Part shown: piece after piece, positions 8,237 to 15,874 of the stretch
Layout of the letters: every line of letters starts with the position of its first letter
Position numbering within the stretch: position 1 is the first letter of the stretch
NCBI RefSeq assembly: GCF_009807095.1
Contig: NZ_WUCC01000006.1
Coordinates: 62,001-126,000 of the forward strand
Reading direction: 5' to 3'
Source: Rathayibacter sp. VKM Ac-2754
Lineage (GTDB): Bacteria; Actinomycetota; Actinomycetes; Actinomycetales; Microbacteriaceae
Length of the DNA: 64,000 bases
Translations under genes and position numbers: made by a program
The notes under the pieces: generated by a model
The model's input: the letters and a program-made list of their open reading frames with translations, nothing else
The model's database searches: none
Told to the model about the DNA's origin: nothing

Positions 8237-8914
8237 TCAGAACGCGGCGGGCGGCAGGTCCGTCTCGCCGGCCTCGATCGCGTCCACGATGCGGCCGGCG
8301 ACCGACGCCGGCGAGTGCCCAGCGCCGAACCTCGGGGCCGAGCCGGCGAGCGGATGCGTCGACAGCTCCGTCTCGGTGTGGCCGGGCCGAGCGTCGAGCA
8401 GCAGGACGCCCGCCCGCTTGTACTCACGCGCCGACGCCCTGACGAACGAGTACAGGGCGGCCTTCGACGCGGAGTACGCGGCGAGACCGGCGGTGGGAGC
8501 CTCGGCGACCACTCCGCTGATCGTGACCGCGAACGGCTCGCGCCCGGCCGTCGCCGACTGCGACAGCGCCTCGAAGGCGGCCGTCAGCAGCCGGATCGGT
8601 GCGAGTGCGTTCACCTCGACGAGCTCCTCGAGCACCGCGGGATCGAGCTCGGTCGACGGGCCGAAGGCGACGACACCGGAGGCGACCACTACGCCGTCGA
8701 GACGACCGTGCCGCGCCAGCACCTCGCTGATCAGCCGCCGCGGAGCCTCCTCGCCGCGCAGATCGGCGACCAGCGGTTCGGAACCCAGCGCGTCCGCGTC
8801 TCGTCCGGAGCGGACGGCTCGGGCGCCGCGCGCCTCCAGCTCGTCGGCGATGAGCCGGCCGAGCCCACCGGAGGCTCCGAGGACGAGGACGACGGCGCTA
8901 TCGAGTCGGGTCAT
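8237..8914 (-). CDS. Short-chain dehydrogenase/reductase
   Basis: About 225 residues, Rossmann-fold SDR. The nucleotide-binding GASGGLGRL is at residues 13-21, the catalytic Ser lies in TISGVVAE, and the YSASKAA catalytic Tyr/Lys motif is at about 150. The substrate cannot be deduced. The N-terminal strand carries a glycine-rich loop of the classical type. It is divergent from the small gene at 8992, and both have leaderless-type -10 hexamers back to back in the 77-bp gap. Confidence 0.9.
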   Translation of the reverse strand: MTRLDSAVVLVLGASGGLGRLIADELEARGARAVRSGRDADALGSEPLVADLRGEEAPRRLISEVLARHGRLDGVVVASGVVAFGPSTELDPAVLEELVEVNALAPIRLLTAAFEALSQSATAGREPFAVTISGVVAEAPTAGLAAYSASKAALYSFVRASAREYKRAGVLLLDARPGHTETELSTHPLAGSAPRFGAGHSPASVAGRIVDAIEAGETDLPPAAF

Positions 8915-8921
8915 GCCCCCG

Positions 8922-8927
8922 AGCCTA
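8922..8927 (-). promoter_or_regulatory. -10 box, leaderless promoter of the SDR gene
   Basis: TAGGCT on the minus strand with a 7-nt gap to the ATG at 8914. Confidence 0.5.
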
Positions 8928-8978
8928 GGCGGGGGGGTCTGGCGCGGATCGCCTCTACCGTCCCCGCTCGGGGGGCCC

Positions 8979-8984
8979 TAGCCT
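8979..8984 (+). promoter_or_regulatory. -10 box, leaderless promoter of the small gene at 8992
   Basis: TAGCCT with a 7-nt gap to the ATG at 8992. Confidence 0.5.
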
Positions 8985-8991
8985 GAACGCC

Positions 8992-9204
8992 ATGTCGAGC
9001 CTCGCGACCCGTGCCTCGCTCCGCCGACTCTCCGAGGTCCTCGAGGATCCGGACCCGATCAACCGGGGCCACGCGCACTACGTCCGCGGTCTCATCGACG
9101 CGACCTCGGTCGCGGAGCAGTCGACGAGGCCCTGCGCGGGCGCCGTCGAGCAGCGCGCGGCGATCGCGCCGGACGACGCGGCCGAGGACGACCCGGCGCT
9201 CTGA
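8992..9204 (+). CDS. Small hypothetical protein (70 aa) with a degenerate copy nearby
   Basis: Not recognised. It begins MSSLATRASLRRLSEVLEDP, continues INRGHAHYVRGLIDAT, and ends in an acidic APDDAAEDDPAL tail. It is soluble, with no signal peptide. Support for it being real: a leaderless-type promoter at the right spacing, actinobacterial codon usage, and a recognisable homologous stretch at 10678-10886 in which VEVLEDPAPMDRGHARHVR is preserved. That second copy is frameshifted. Followed by a tandem palindrome and the DUF2510 gene. Confidence 0.55.
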   Translation: MSSLATRASLRRLSEVLEDPDPINRGHAHYVRGLIDATSVAEQSTRPCAGAVEQRAAIAPDDAAEDDPAL

Positions 9205-9214
9205 GCCCTCGACT

Positions 9215-9294
9215 CCTCAGAAGTTGCGGTAGTCGCACGCGACTACCGCAACTTCCTCAGAAGTTGCGGTAGTCGCACGCGACTACCGCAACTT
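9215..9294. repeat. Tandem 40-bp repeat, each copy a perfect palindrome
   Basis: Two identical 40-bp units (9215-9254, 9255-9294). Each starts CCTCAG and holds a perfect inverted repeat, AAGTTGCGGTAGTCGC, 2-nt AC, then the exact complement. As RNA each unit folds into a 16-bp stem. It sits between the small gene and the DUF2510 promoter and may act as a terminator, a protein-binding site, or a mobile REP-like element. Confidence 0.9.
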
Positions 9295-9326
9295 TCGCTG
9301 AATCGGATGTGCCCTCAAGCGCCTCG

Positions 9327-9332
9327 TAGACT
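9327..9332 (+). promoter_or_regulatory. -10 box of the DUF2510 gene
   Basis: TAGACT followed by a short leader and a GGGGAG ribosome binding site (9350-9355) before the GTG at 9359. The pseudogene copy at 12222 has TGGACT instead. Confidence 0.45.
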
Positions 9333-9358
9333 CGATCGGCCGAGAGAACGGGGAGCCG

Positions 9359-10417
9359 GTGGACGAGGATCGACGCGCTCCGGCGGGCTGGTATCCGGAG
9401 GGCGCGGCGATGCGCTGGTGGGACGGCACCCGGTGGACCGAGGACCGCATGCCCGCCGCCGATCGCCCGCCGTCGCGCGCCGAGTCGCGTCCCGTCCTCC
9501 GCCTCCCGAACGCCGACGGCACCCCGACCGTCGACGCGATCGACGAGGCCGAGCGGATCGAGGAGATCGCCGACGTCCTCGGTAGGCCCCTGCGCGCCGC
9601 CGAGGTGGTCGAGGAGTCGCTCGAGGTCGAGCTGGTCCCCGAGCCCGACCATCCCACTGGAGCCCCCGCGATCTCGATCCGCACGCGGGGCCGCGTGATC
9701 GGCTACCTCCCCGACGCGACCGCCTACCGGCCCGCTATCGACCGGATCGTCGCGAGCGGAGTCGTCCCCGTGACGGGCGCGCGCCTCCGGGTCGAGCGCG
9801 GCGAGCAGGGGCTGCGGGCGTCCCTCCGACTCGCTCTGCCGGTGCCCGACCTCGTGGTGCCGGTCAACGAGCCCCCGACGTCGCGCTACTCCGTGCTGCC
9901 CTGGGGCCGCGGGCTGCAGGTGCAGCGCGAGGACGAGCACTTCGCTCAGCTGACCGCGATCGTCGAGGGCCGCGCCCTGGTCCTGGTGACGTTGCACCTG
10001 CTCCCGAGCGACCTGATAGAGGTGCGACTGCACGGCGCCCGTGTCGGCGAGCTCTCGCCCGGCACCTCGCCGCACTTCGCGCCCACCGTCCGCCATCTGG
10101 AGGGGCTCGGGCTGACGGCGACGGCCTACGCCGCACTGCGCAGCTCGCCCCTGAAGGCCGAGCTGACGCTCCAGGCAGCGCGCGCCTCGGAGCTGCCCGC
10201 GCACTGGGTCGACGGGCCCGCGGTGACGCTGCCGGCGCTGGTGCCCGCCGCAGAGCGCTACGAGGTGCCCGCCGCGTACGTCCGCCCGCTGCGCCGCTCC
10301 TCGCGCACCTCGGAGGCGATCAGCCGCTCGACCCGCCGCGTCATCGCCTGGGTCGTGGTCGCCATCGCGACTCTCGTCGGCCTCTCGAGCTGGATCATCG
10401 GAGACCTGCTCGACTGA
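9359..10417 (+). CDS. DUF2510 membrane protein with duplicated HIRAN-like domain
   Basis: About 352 residues. An N-terminal DUF2510 motif (APAGWYPEGAAMRWWDGTRW, residues about 7-26) is followed by two related blocks of about 60 residues: SIRTRGRVIGYLPDATAYRP (about 106) and EVRLHGARVGELSPGTSPHF (about 221). Both pair a short beta strand with G-x-V-G-x-L/S-P and an A-x-LR-V/L strand, reminiscent of HIRAN domains (tentative). A C-terminal helix, RVIAWVVVAIATLVGLSSW, anchors it in the membrane, leaving a very short tail. No function is known. GTG at 9359 follows GGGGAG at good spacing. A deleted copy is present at 12216-12410. Confidence 0.75.
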   Translation: MDEDRRAPAGWYPEGAAMRWWDGTRWTEDRMPAADRPPSRAESRPVLRLPNADGTPTVDAIDEAERIEEIADVLGRPLRAAEVVEESLEVELVPEPDHPTGAPAISIRTRGRVIGYLPDATAYRPAIDRIVASGVVPVTGARLRVERGEQGLRASLRLALPVPDLVVPVNEPPTSRYSVLPWGRGLQVQREDEHFAQLTAIVEGRALVLVTLHLLPSDLIEVRLHGARVGELSPGTSPHFAPTVRHLEGLGLTATAYAALRSSPLKAELTLQAARASELPAHWVDGPAVTLPALVPAAERYEVPAAYVRPLRRSSRTSEAISRSTRRVIAWVVVAIATLVGLSSWIIGDLLD

Positions 10418-10677
10418 CGCTCGCATCCCGGTCTTTCGGAGGCCCGGCACTCCGAGGGGAGGCGCTACTGCCCGAGACGGTCGAGGAGAGCTGCACACCG
10501 TGCCCGCTTGTGCTCGGACAGGGCCGCATCGCCGTCGATCCGGACGCCGGCTCCTCCCGCCTCCGACGAAGCACGCGGTGCGGGATCCGGGCCCCCCGAC
10601 GCTCTGCCGTACCCCGGACTCGGTCGACGAGCGCGTCTCTCCAGCGTGGACGCCTGTCACGTCCCGACAGCCGTGCC

Positions 10678-10886
10678 GTGCACCATCGTCTGGTGGAGGT
10701 CCTGGAGGACCCCGCCCCGATGGACCGAGGTCATGCCCGCCACGTGCGCCGGTCGATCACGGGGGCGATCGCCTCCGAGTCGTCGCCGGCGCGGGGCGGG
10801 ATCGCCCGCCGTGGTGCCGCTGTCGAGCGGATCGGGAGCGATGGAGGACCTCGTCGCGATCGCTCCGGAGGACCCGGCGCTCCGAC
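10678..10886 (+). pseudogene. Degenerate copy of the small gene at 8992
   Basis: After GTG at 10678 the frame reads HHRLVEVLEDPAPMDRGHAR, matching RLSEVLEDPDPINRGHAH of the intact gene. The C-terminal match (VAIAPEDPAL against AIAPDDAAEDDPAL) is found in a different frame, so at least one frameshift separates the halves. The rest of the 10418-10894 gap shows no convincing gene. Confidence 0.6.
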
Positions 10887-10894
10887 AGCAGTGG

Positions 10895-11992
10895 TCAGCC
10901 CAGCTCCCCGTCGAGGGGCTCCTCGTTCCCCGGTTCGCCGTCACTCGGCTCCTCCTCTTGCGGTGCACCGTCTCCGTCCGACCCCCAGACGAAGATCCCG
11001 GGCGGAGACGTGATCTCGACAAGAGCGTCCGACTCCGTCGTGATCGTCGCCCCCACCTCCGTCTCGATGTACTGCCCGCTGGTGTCGACCGCGACGCCGG
11101 CGCTCTCACCGGTCAGCGTCGCCGTGATCGTCTCGTCGACAGCGATCGTCCCGCTCCACGTCACGACCAGGTCGGGCCACTGGGTCTCCCAGGTCCAACC
11201 CTCCCGGTCGAAGTCTCCGTAAGCGCTGAACGCGGCGCGGCCGGCCTCGGGACCGACCGCCGCGGAGAGGGACGCTGTGAACGACCCCGTGAACTCGGTG
11301 TTCTCGGCGACCGAGAACGTCACATCCAGGCTGGTCGTCCCGTCGACGGGGAGGACGGAGTCGTAGAGGCCCCAGCTGACCGAGAGGGTCGGAGCGGTCG
11401 ACGGGTCGCCGCCGTCGTCCGGCGCTCCTTCTCCGTCCGTTCCCCAGTACGCCTGCTCCGGCTCCGAGACGACGACCTCGACCCCCTCGGGACTCGTGAC
11501 GAGGACCGTCCTGGTGAAGGTGTCGACGTACCTGCCATCGGTGTCGATGTCGACCCGGCTCCCGGTGCCGGAGTCGCCGAGGTACCCGGTGGTCGCGGCG
11601 CTCGCGTCGAAGGAGCCCGTGAAGGAGAGGAGGAGGTCCGGCCCGACCTGGGTGTAGCTCCAGCCGGGGTCGCCGCCGATGTCGCCGACCCCCGTCATCG
11701 TCGCGAGGACCTCGTCCGGGTCGGTGTAGGCGGAGGCGAGGAACGAGAAGGAGCCGGTGAACACCTCCCCCTCGGTGAGCACAGCACCGAACTGGATGGC
11801 GGTCGACTCTCCGACCTTCAACTCGGCCTCGACGAACGTCCAGTAGACCAGGAGGCTGGGCGCAGGGGTCGACGCGGCGGCAGCCGGCGCCGACACCGCG
11901 GCGACCACGATCGGCGCCGTCCACCCCGCGGCCTGCACAAGGGAACGGCGGGTCGGCATCGACGGCGATGCGGAGGAGATGTCGCGGTTCAC
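10895..11992 (-). CDS. Tat-exported protein with two copies of an unrecognised domain
   Basis: About 365 residues. The N-terminus has a twin-arginine signal, PTRRSLVQAAGWTAPIVVAA, ending in an APAAAAS cleavage-like region near residue 40. The mature protein has two homologous beta-rich blocks of about 140 residues. Each begins with a short strand plus Trp (VYWTFVE / VSWGLYD), has FTGSF, W-x-x-x-x-x-PDL-hydrophobic-S/W-x-GT, a DT-x-G-x-Y element and ends near YWGTDGEGAP / VWGSDGDGAP. The C-terminal tail is highly acidic (EEEPSDGEPGNEEP). GTG at 11992 follows GGAG at 5 nt. No known family recognised; probably a secreted or wall-associated protein. Paralogue at 12453. Confidence 0.78.
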   Translation of the reverse strand: MNRDISSASPSMPTRRSLVQAAGWTAPIVVAAVSAPAAAASTPAPSLLVYWTFVEAELKVGESTAIQFGAVLTEGEVFTGSFSFLASAYTDPDEVLATMTGVGDIGGDPGWSYTQVGPDLLLSFTGSFDASAATTGYLGDSGTGSRVDIDTDGRYVDTFTRTVLVTSPEGVEVVVSEPEQAYWGTDGEGAPDDGGDPSTAPTLSVSWGLYDSVLPVDGTTSLDVTFSVAENTEFTGSFTASLSAAVGPEAGRAAFSAYGDFDREGWTWETQWPDLVVTWSGTIAVDETITATLTGESAGVAVDTSGQYIETEVGATITTESDALVEITSPPGIFVWGSDGDGAPQEEEPSDGEPGNEEPLDGELG

Positions 11993-12091
11993 AGGTGCTC
12001 CGGTCGTCGGGAAGCTGCGGAGGCGTGGCCCCGCGGCAAGGCGGAACGACGCGATCGGCTGCGGGTCGCGTCGTGAAGGGGGGGTGCTCGC

Positions 12092-12158
12092 TCATCCTGT
12101 CAGCGGGCGGTCGCCCCCGACGGCGGATCCGCGCGCCCACGTACCCCCAGAACAGCAC
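12092..12158 (-). promoter_or_regulatory. Conserved two-block upstream element of the Tat-protein gene
   Basis: On the minus strand GTGCTGTTC followed by a G run (12144-12158) and CTGACAGGATGA (12092-12103). The same two blocks with the same 52-bp offset precede the paralogue at 13143-13209. Likely a shared promoter or regulator site. Confidence 0.55.
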
Positions 12159-12215
12159 CGCCGCTCGCTTCTGGAGTGTCGAGGGCCGCGGCCCCGCGCA
12201 CGACGCCTCTGCGGC

Positions 12216-12410
12216 CCCTCGTGGACTCGACGCGCCGAGAGGACGGGGCCCGGTGGACGACGAACGAGCCGCACCGGCCGGCTGATACAGCGACGACGCC
12301 GACCGGGAGTCGATCGCGCTGGTGGGACGGCTCCTGCGCGTGGGTGGTCGTCGGGATCTCGGTCCTCGTGGGCCTCTCGAGCTGGATCATCGGCGATCTG
12401 CTGAACCGAC
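12216..12410 (+). pseudogene. Internally deleted pseudogene of the DUF2510 gene
   Basis: The 5' part aligns with the intact gene at 9317-9410, including its leader and GTG (12253). The conserved Trp after APAG has become TGA (12283). A later frame reads SRWWDGS and then jumps straight to WVVVGISVLVGLSSWIIGDL, the C-terminal membrane helix, so about 290 codons are missing. The -10 box is changed to TGGACT (12222). The remainder of the 11993-12452 gap is the upstream region of the Tat gene. Confidence 0.8.
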
Positions 12411-12452
12411 CCGTGCACCTCCACCCCCGCTGATCCTGCGAGCCGGATCGGG

Positions 12453-13007
12453 TCAGTCTGCGGGAGGGCCCCACTGCACGTTGCGCGGACCCAGCACGAC
12501 TGCCGTCGCCTCACCGGACTCCACCATCGGCTCGTAGCGCATCCGGGTGTCGACACCGGAGTCGTCGTCACGCAGTCTCAATCCCGCCCCGTCGTCGTTC
12601 GTCAGGAATCCTTCGGCTCGGTCGTATCCCGAGACCGTGCCCTCCCACGTCAGGAGCACTCGGCCCGACAGGTTCTGATAGCCCCAGCCCTCGCCGTAGA
12701 TGACGCCGAACCCGTCGAGATCGGCGCGGTCCTCCCCGACGAGAGCCGACATCAGGACGACGACGCGACCGGTGAAGGGCTCCGAGAAGGGCTCTCCGTC
12801 GAGTCGGCCGATCGCGGCGTACAGGTTGCGGGAGCCGTCGATCGGGTCCTCGGGCACTTCGATCGACAGGTCGACCAGGAGTTCCAGGGCGGCGTCGGAG
12901 GCCGCTGCCGAGGGGGCGGCGACGGCCGCTACTGCGATCGGCGTCGTCCACGCGGCTGCGCGAACGATGCTCCGTCGGGAGAGGGGAGCCGGATCCATGG
13001 TGTCCAT
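12453..13007 (-). CDS. Tat-exported protein, single-domain paralogue
   Basis: About 184 residues with a twin-arginine signal, PLSRRSIVRAAAWTTPIAVA, and an APSAAAS cleavage-like site. The mature part is one beta-rich block related to each half of the protein at 10895: EPFTGRVVVLMSA, GEGWGYQN, VLLTWEGTV and a terminal VQWGPP, equivalent to VWGSDGDGAP. ATG at 13007 is chosen because it directly precedes the signal peptide; 12998 is the alternative. Function unknown. It shares upstream sequence with its paralogue, suggesting co-regulation. Confidence 0.75.
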   Translation of the reverse strand: MDTMDPAPLSRRSIVRAAAWTTPIAVAAVAAPSAAASDAALELLVDLSIEVPEDPIDGSRNLYAAIGRLDGEPFSEPFTGRVVVLMSALVGEDRADLDGFGVIYGEGWGYQNLSGRVLLTWEGTVSGYDRAEGFLTNDDGAGLRLRDDDSGVDTRMRYEPMVESGEATAVVLGPRNVQWGPPAD

Positions 13008-13142
13008 TCCGCCCGTCGAGACGGACTGGGGGTGATGCAGGCGCGGTCCTGCCGTGCGCACGTCGGCTGCCCTCCGACTCGCGCAGCTGCCGCATCACGC
13101 GCCCGCTGCTCCGATCCGGGGCATTGACGGAGGTGACATCCG

Positions 13143-13209
13143 TCATCCTGTCAGTGCGACGGAGGAACGCGGGCCGGGCCGAGCCGGGTGCGCACCCCCC
13201 GAACAGCAC
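13143..13209 (-). promoter_or_regulatory. Conserved two-block upstream element of the second Tat-protein gene
   Basis: GTGCTGTTC plus G run (13195-13209) and CTGACAGGATGA (13143-13154) on the minus strand, with spacing identical to the element at 12092-12158. Confidence 0.55.
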
Positions 13210-13240
13210 CTAGTCCGCGGTCGGCGTCGGTCCGGGACCG

Positions 13241-14314
13241 CTACACGTTGAAGCGGAACTCCACGACGTCGCCGTCCTGCATCACGTAGTCCTTGCCCTC
13301 GATGCGGGCCTTGCCCTTCGCGCGCGCCTCCGCGATCGAGCCCGTCTCGACCAGGTCGTCGAACGAGATGATCTCGGCCTTGATGAAGCCCTTCTGGAAG
13401 TCGGTGTGGATCACGCCGGCCGCCTGCGGAGCCGTCCAGCCCTTGCCGATCGTCCAGGCGCGCGTCTCCTTCGGGCCGGCCGTCAGGTAGGTCTGCAGCC
13501 CGAGGGTGTCGAAGCCGATGGTCGCGAGCTGGTTCAGGCCCGACTCGGTCTGGCCGGTCGACTCGAGCATCTCGGCGGCGTCGGCGGCGTCGAGGTCGAT
13601 GAGCTCCGACTCCAGCTTCGCGTCGAGGAAGATCGCCTGCGCGGGCGCCACGAGCGCGGCCAGCTCGCCCTTGCGCGCGTCGTCGGTCAGCACGGCCTCG
13701 TCGACGTTGAACACGTAGATGAAGGGCTTCGCGGTCAGCAGGCCCAGCTCGCGGATCGGCTCGAGGTCGATCGAGGACGCCGACAGCGGCTTGCCCTGAT
13801 CGAGGAACTCGCGCGCCTTCTTGGCGGTCTCGACCACGATCGGCTCGATCTTGCGGCCCTTCAGCTCCTTCTCGTACCGCGCCTCGGCCTTCTCGAGGGT
13901 CTGCAGATCGGCCAGCACCAGCTCGGTGTTGATCGTCTCCATGTCGCTCGCCGCGTCGACCTTGCCGTCGACGTGCACGACGTCCGAGTCCTCGAAGCCG
14001 CGGATGACCTGGGCGATCGCGTCGGCCTCGCGGATGTTGGCGAGGAACTTGTTGCCGAGCCCCTCCCCCTCGGAGGCGCCGCGCACGATGCCGGCGATGT
14101 CGACGAACGAGACGGGCGCCGGCAGGATGCGCTCGGAGCCGAAGATGCCGGCGAGCACCTCGAGACGGGAGTCGGGCAGGTTCACGACCCCCACGTTGGG
14201 CTCGATGGTCGCGAACGGGTAGTTCGCGGCGAGCACCGTGTTCTTGGTCAGCGCGTTGAAGAGCGTCGACTTGCCGACGTTGGGGAGTCCGACGATTGCG
14301 ATAGTGAGAGCCAC
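13241..14314 (-). CDS. ychF: Redox-regulated ATPase YchF (Obg family)
   Basis: 357 residues, full length. N-terminal GLPNVGKSTLFNAL is the P-loop; DIAGIVRGASEGEGLGNKFL is switch II/G3. The C-terminal TGS-like region carries GPKETRAWTIGKGWTAPQAA and ends in MQDGDVVEFRFNV, diagnostic for YchF. YchF binds ribosomes and prefers ATP to GTP. GTG at 14314 lies 8 nt from TAGGAT, consistent with a leaderless transcript. The gene is divergent from the exonuclease. Confidence 0.97.
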   Translation of the reverse strand: MALTIAIVGLPNVGKSTLFNALTKNTVLAANYPFATIEPNVGVVNLPDSRLEVLAGIFGSERILPAPVSFVDIAGIVRGASEGEGLGNKFLANIREADAIAQVIRGFEDSDVVHVDGKVDAASDMETINTELVLADLQTLEKAEARYEKELKGRKIEPIVVETAKKAREFLDQGKPLSASSIDLEPIRELGLLTAKPFIYVFNVDEAVLTDDARKGELAALVAPAQAIFLDAKLESELIDLDAADAAEMLESTGQTESGLNQLATIGFDTLGLQTYLTAGPKETRAWTIGKGWTAPQAAGVIHTDFQKGFIKAEIISFDDLVETGSIAEARAKGKARIEGKDYVMQDGDVVEFRFNV

Positions 14315-14322
14315 GGGCGACC

Positions 14323-14328
14323 ATCCTA
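14323..14328 (-). promoter_or_regulatory. -10 box, leaderless promoter of ychF
   Basis: TAGGAT on the minus strand, 8 nt upstream of the GTG at 14314. Confidence 0.5.
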
Positions 14329-14382
14329 CGCGGGGCCGCGTGCCGCGGACGGCGGCGTCGGAGGTGCGTGAGAGGGTGAGGC

Positions 14383-14970
14383 GTGCCCATCGACTTCACC
14401 GCCATCGACTTCGAGACCGCCAACTCCCACGGGGCCTCCGCCTGCTCGGTGGGGCTCGTGAAGGTCCGGAACGGCCACATCGTCGACCGCGCGGGCTGGC
14501 TGATCCGCCCGCCCTACGGCTTCGACGACTTCCTCGAGTGGAACACGCGGATCCACGGCATCCGCAAGCACGACGTGCACGCCGCCGCCACCTGGAGCGA
14601 GCAGTTCGCCGATCTCGTCGCCTTCGCGGGAGACGACGTCTTCGTCGCCCACAACGCCGGCTTCGACATGGGAGTCATCCGCGCCGCCTGCGCCGCGACC
14701 GCCCTCGAGCACCCCGAGTACGACTACCTCTGCTCGCTCCAGCTCGCCCGCAAGACCTACGAGCTCGACTCCTACCGCCTGCCCGTCGTCGCCATGGCCG
14801 CGGGCTTCGAGGACTTCCGCCACCACGACGCCTCGGCCGACGCGGAGGCGTGCGCCGCGATCGTCGTGCACGCCGCCCGGCGCCACGGTGCGGCGAGCAT
14901 GGCCGAGCTCGGCGAGCTCGCCGGCGTCTCGGTCAAGCGGCTGCGGCCGAAGGCGCCCGTCGCCGCCTGA
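14383..14970 (+). CDS. DEDDh 3'-5' exonuclease (DnaQ-like)
   Basis: 195 residues. Exo I motif FTAIDFETANSHG (DxE), Exo II HNAGFDMGVIRA, and Exo III HHDASADAEA (HxxxxD) give a complete DEDDh active site. It resembles stand-alone proofreading-type or DNA polymerase III epsilon-like nucleases in actinobacteria, and the C-terminal 30 residues (AELAGVSVKRLRPKAP) could contact a partner. The GTG start at 14383 has GAGGGTGAG upstream. Its TGA (14968-14970) abuts the stop of the convergent next gene with no spacer. Confidence 0.9.
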   Translation: MPIDFTAIDFETANSHGASACSVGLVKVRNGHIVDRAGWLIRPPYGFDDFLEWNTRIHGIRKHDVHAAATWSEQFADLVAFAGDDVFVAHNAGFDMGVIRAACAATALEHPEYDYLCSLQLARKTYELDSYRLPVVAMAAGFEDFRHHDASADAEACAAIVVHAARRHGAASMAELGELAGVSVKRLRPKAPVAA

Positions 14971-15843
14971 TCACTCCCCCGCGCGCGGGTCGCCGAACCA
15001 GTTGCTGAAGATGCGCCAGAAGTTGCGGTTGCCGTAGGCGGAGCAGGCGTCGCCCTCTCCGTAGAGGTTCTCGAGCGCCGCCGCGTTCGGCTGGTACGGC
15101 GTGTAGTAGTAGAGACCCGCGGTCGCCGCGTTCTCGATCAGCACCGGAGCCGTCCCGCAGGTCGCGTCGGGCGAGTACTGGATCTCGCTCGTCTCGCCCA
15201 CCGGGTACCAGTCGAAGCTGCTGTCCGGGTTGCGATAGCGCTGGAACTGCCAGGCGGCTCCATAGACCTGGCCGAAGAACCCGAAGTAGTCGCTGTCGCA
15301 GTCGGCCGTGTCGGGGCAGCCGTAGCCGGTCGCGCTGCGGAACTGGCGCTCGCTCGGCGACGCGTCGGTCACGAGCGACTGCTCCTTCTGCAGCAGGACG
15401 AGGAGCACCGCGGGGCTCACGCCGCAGGCGACGGCCACCGATCCGATGATCTCGGCGGCGGAGCGGTTCGGCCCGCCCCGGTACGCGGCGCACTGCTCGT
15501 CCGCGGCCACGTCGCCGGTGTCCTCCGCGTAGTCGCGCAGGCACGGCACGTCGGTGCCCTCGCACTCCGGGACCCGCGCGTCGAGGAACGCCTGGACGGT
15601 CAGCGGTCCGAGGGCCTGACCGTCGAAGAACACCTCGTCCGACACGATGTCCCCGGCGTCGAAGCCCGAGCCGTCCACTCCGCCGGCGAGGTCCGTCCAC
15701 ATCCGGATGCTCGTGGGCTCGGGCTCGGGAGCCGCCGTCGCCGTCAGATCGGTCGCTCCCGTGAGCAGGAGGGCGGCGAGGAGCGCGGCGAGAACGGAAG
15801 CGCCTCCCCGCCGACGCCGGGCGTCGGTCGAGGAGGCGCTCAT
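14971..15843 (-). CDS. Secreted protein with lysozyme-like domain
   Basis: 290 residues with a signal peptide (ASVLAALLAALLLTGATDL, residues about 15-33). The mature region matches the N-terminal domain of its neighbour at 15875: FDAGDIVSDEVFFD, CGVSPAVLLVLLQKEQSLVT, ATGYGCPDTADCDS, FFGQVYGAAWQFQRY, LYYYTPYQPN and NFWRIFSNWFG. The LxxLQKExSL helix resembles the catalytic Glu helix of lysozyme/transglycosylase folds, so a wall-lytic role is plausible (inference). Several Cys pairs suggest disulphides outside the cell. It lacks the wall-binding repeats of the neighbour. A -10 box lies 6 nt from the ATG. Confidence 0.8.
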   Translation of the reverse strand: MSASSTDARRRRGGASVLAALLAALLLTGATDLTATAAPEPEPTSIRMWTDLAGGVDGSGFDAGDIVSDEVFFDGQALGPLTVQAFLDARVPECEGTDVPCLRDYAEDTGDVAADEQCAAYRGGPNRSAAEIIGSVAVACGVSPAVLLVLLQKEQSLVTDASPSERQFRSATGYGCPDTADCDSDYFGFFGQVYGAAWQFQRYRNPDSSFDWYPVGETSEIQYSPDATCGTAPVLIENAATAGLYYYTPYQPNAAALENLYGEGDACSAYGNRNFWRIFSNWFGDPRAGE

Positions 15844-15849
15844 GCCTCC

Positions 15850-15855
15850 ACGCTA
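15850..15855 (-). promoter_or_regulatory. -10 box, leaderless promoter of the secreted lysozyme-like gene
   Basis: TAGCGT on the minus strand, 6 nt upstream of the ATG at 15843. Confidence 0.5.
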
Positions 15856-15874
15856 GCGGCAGGGGCGGAGGCGA

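Noticed and set aside
10418-10677. A coding gene in the 167-codon frame starting at 10510
   Set aside because: Arg/Pro-rich translation without start signals; only the later part resembles the decayed small gene.
12040-12158. Small leader ORFs starting at the ATG within CTGACAGGATGA upstream of the Tat genes
   Set aside because: The two putative peptides share nothing beyond the first residues, so conservation is at DNA level.
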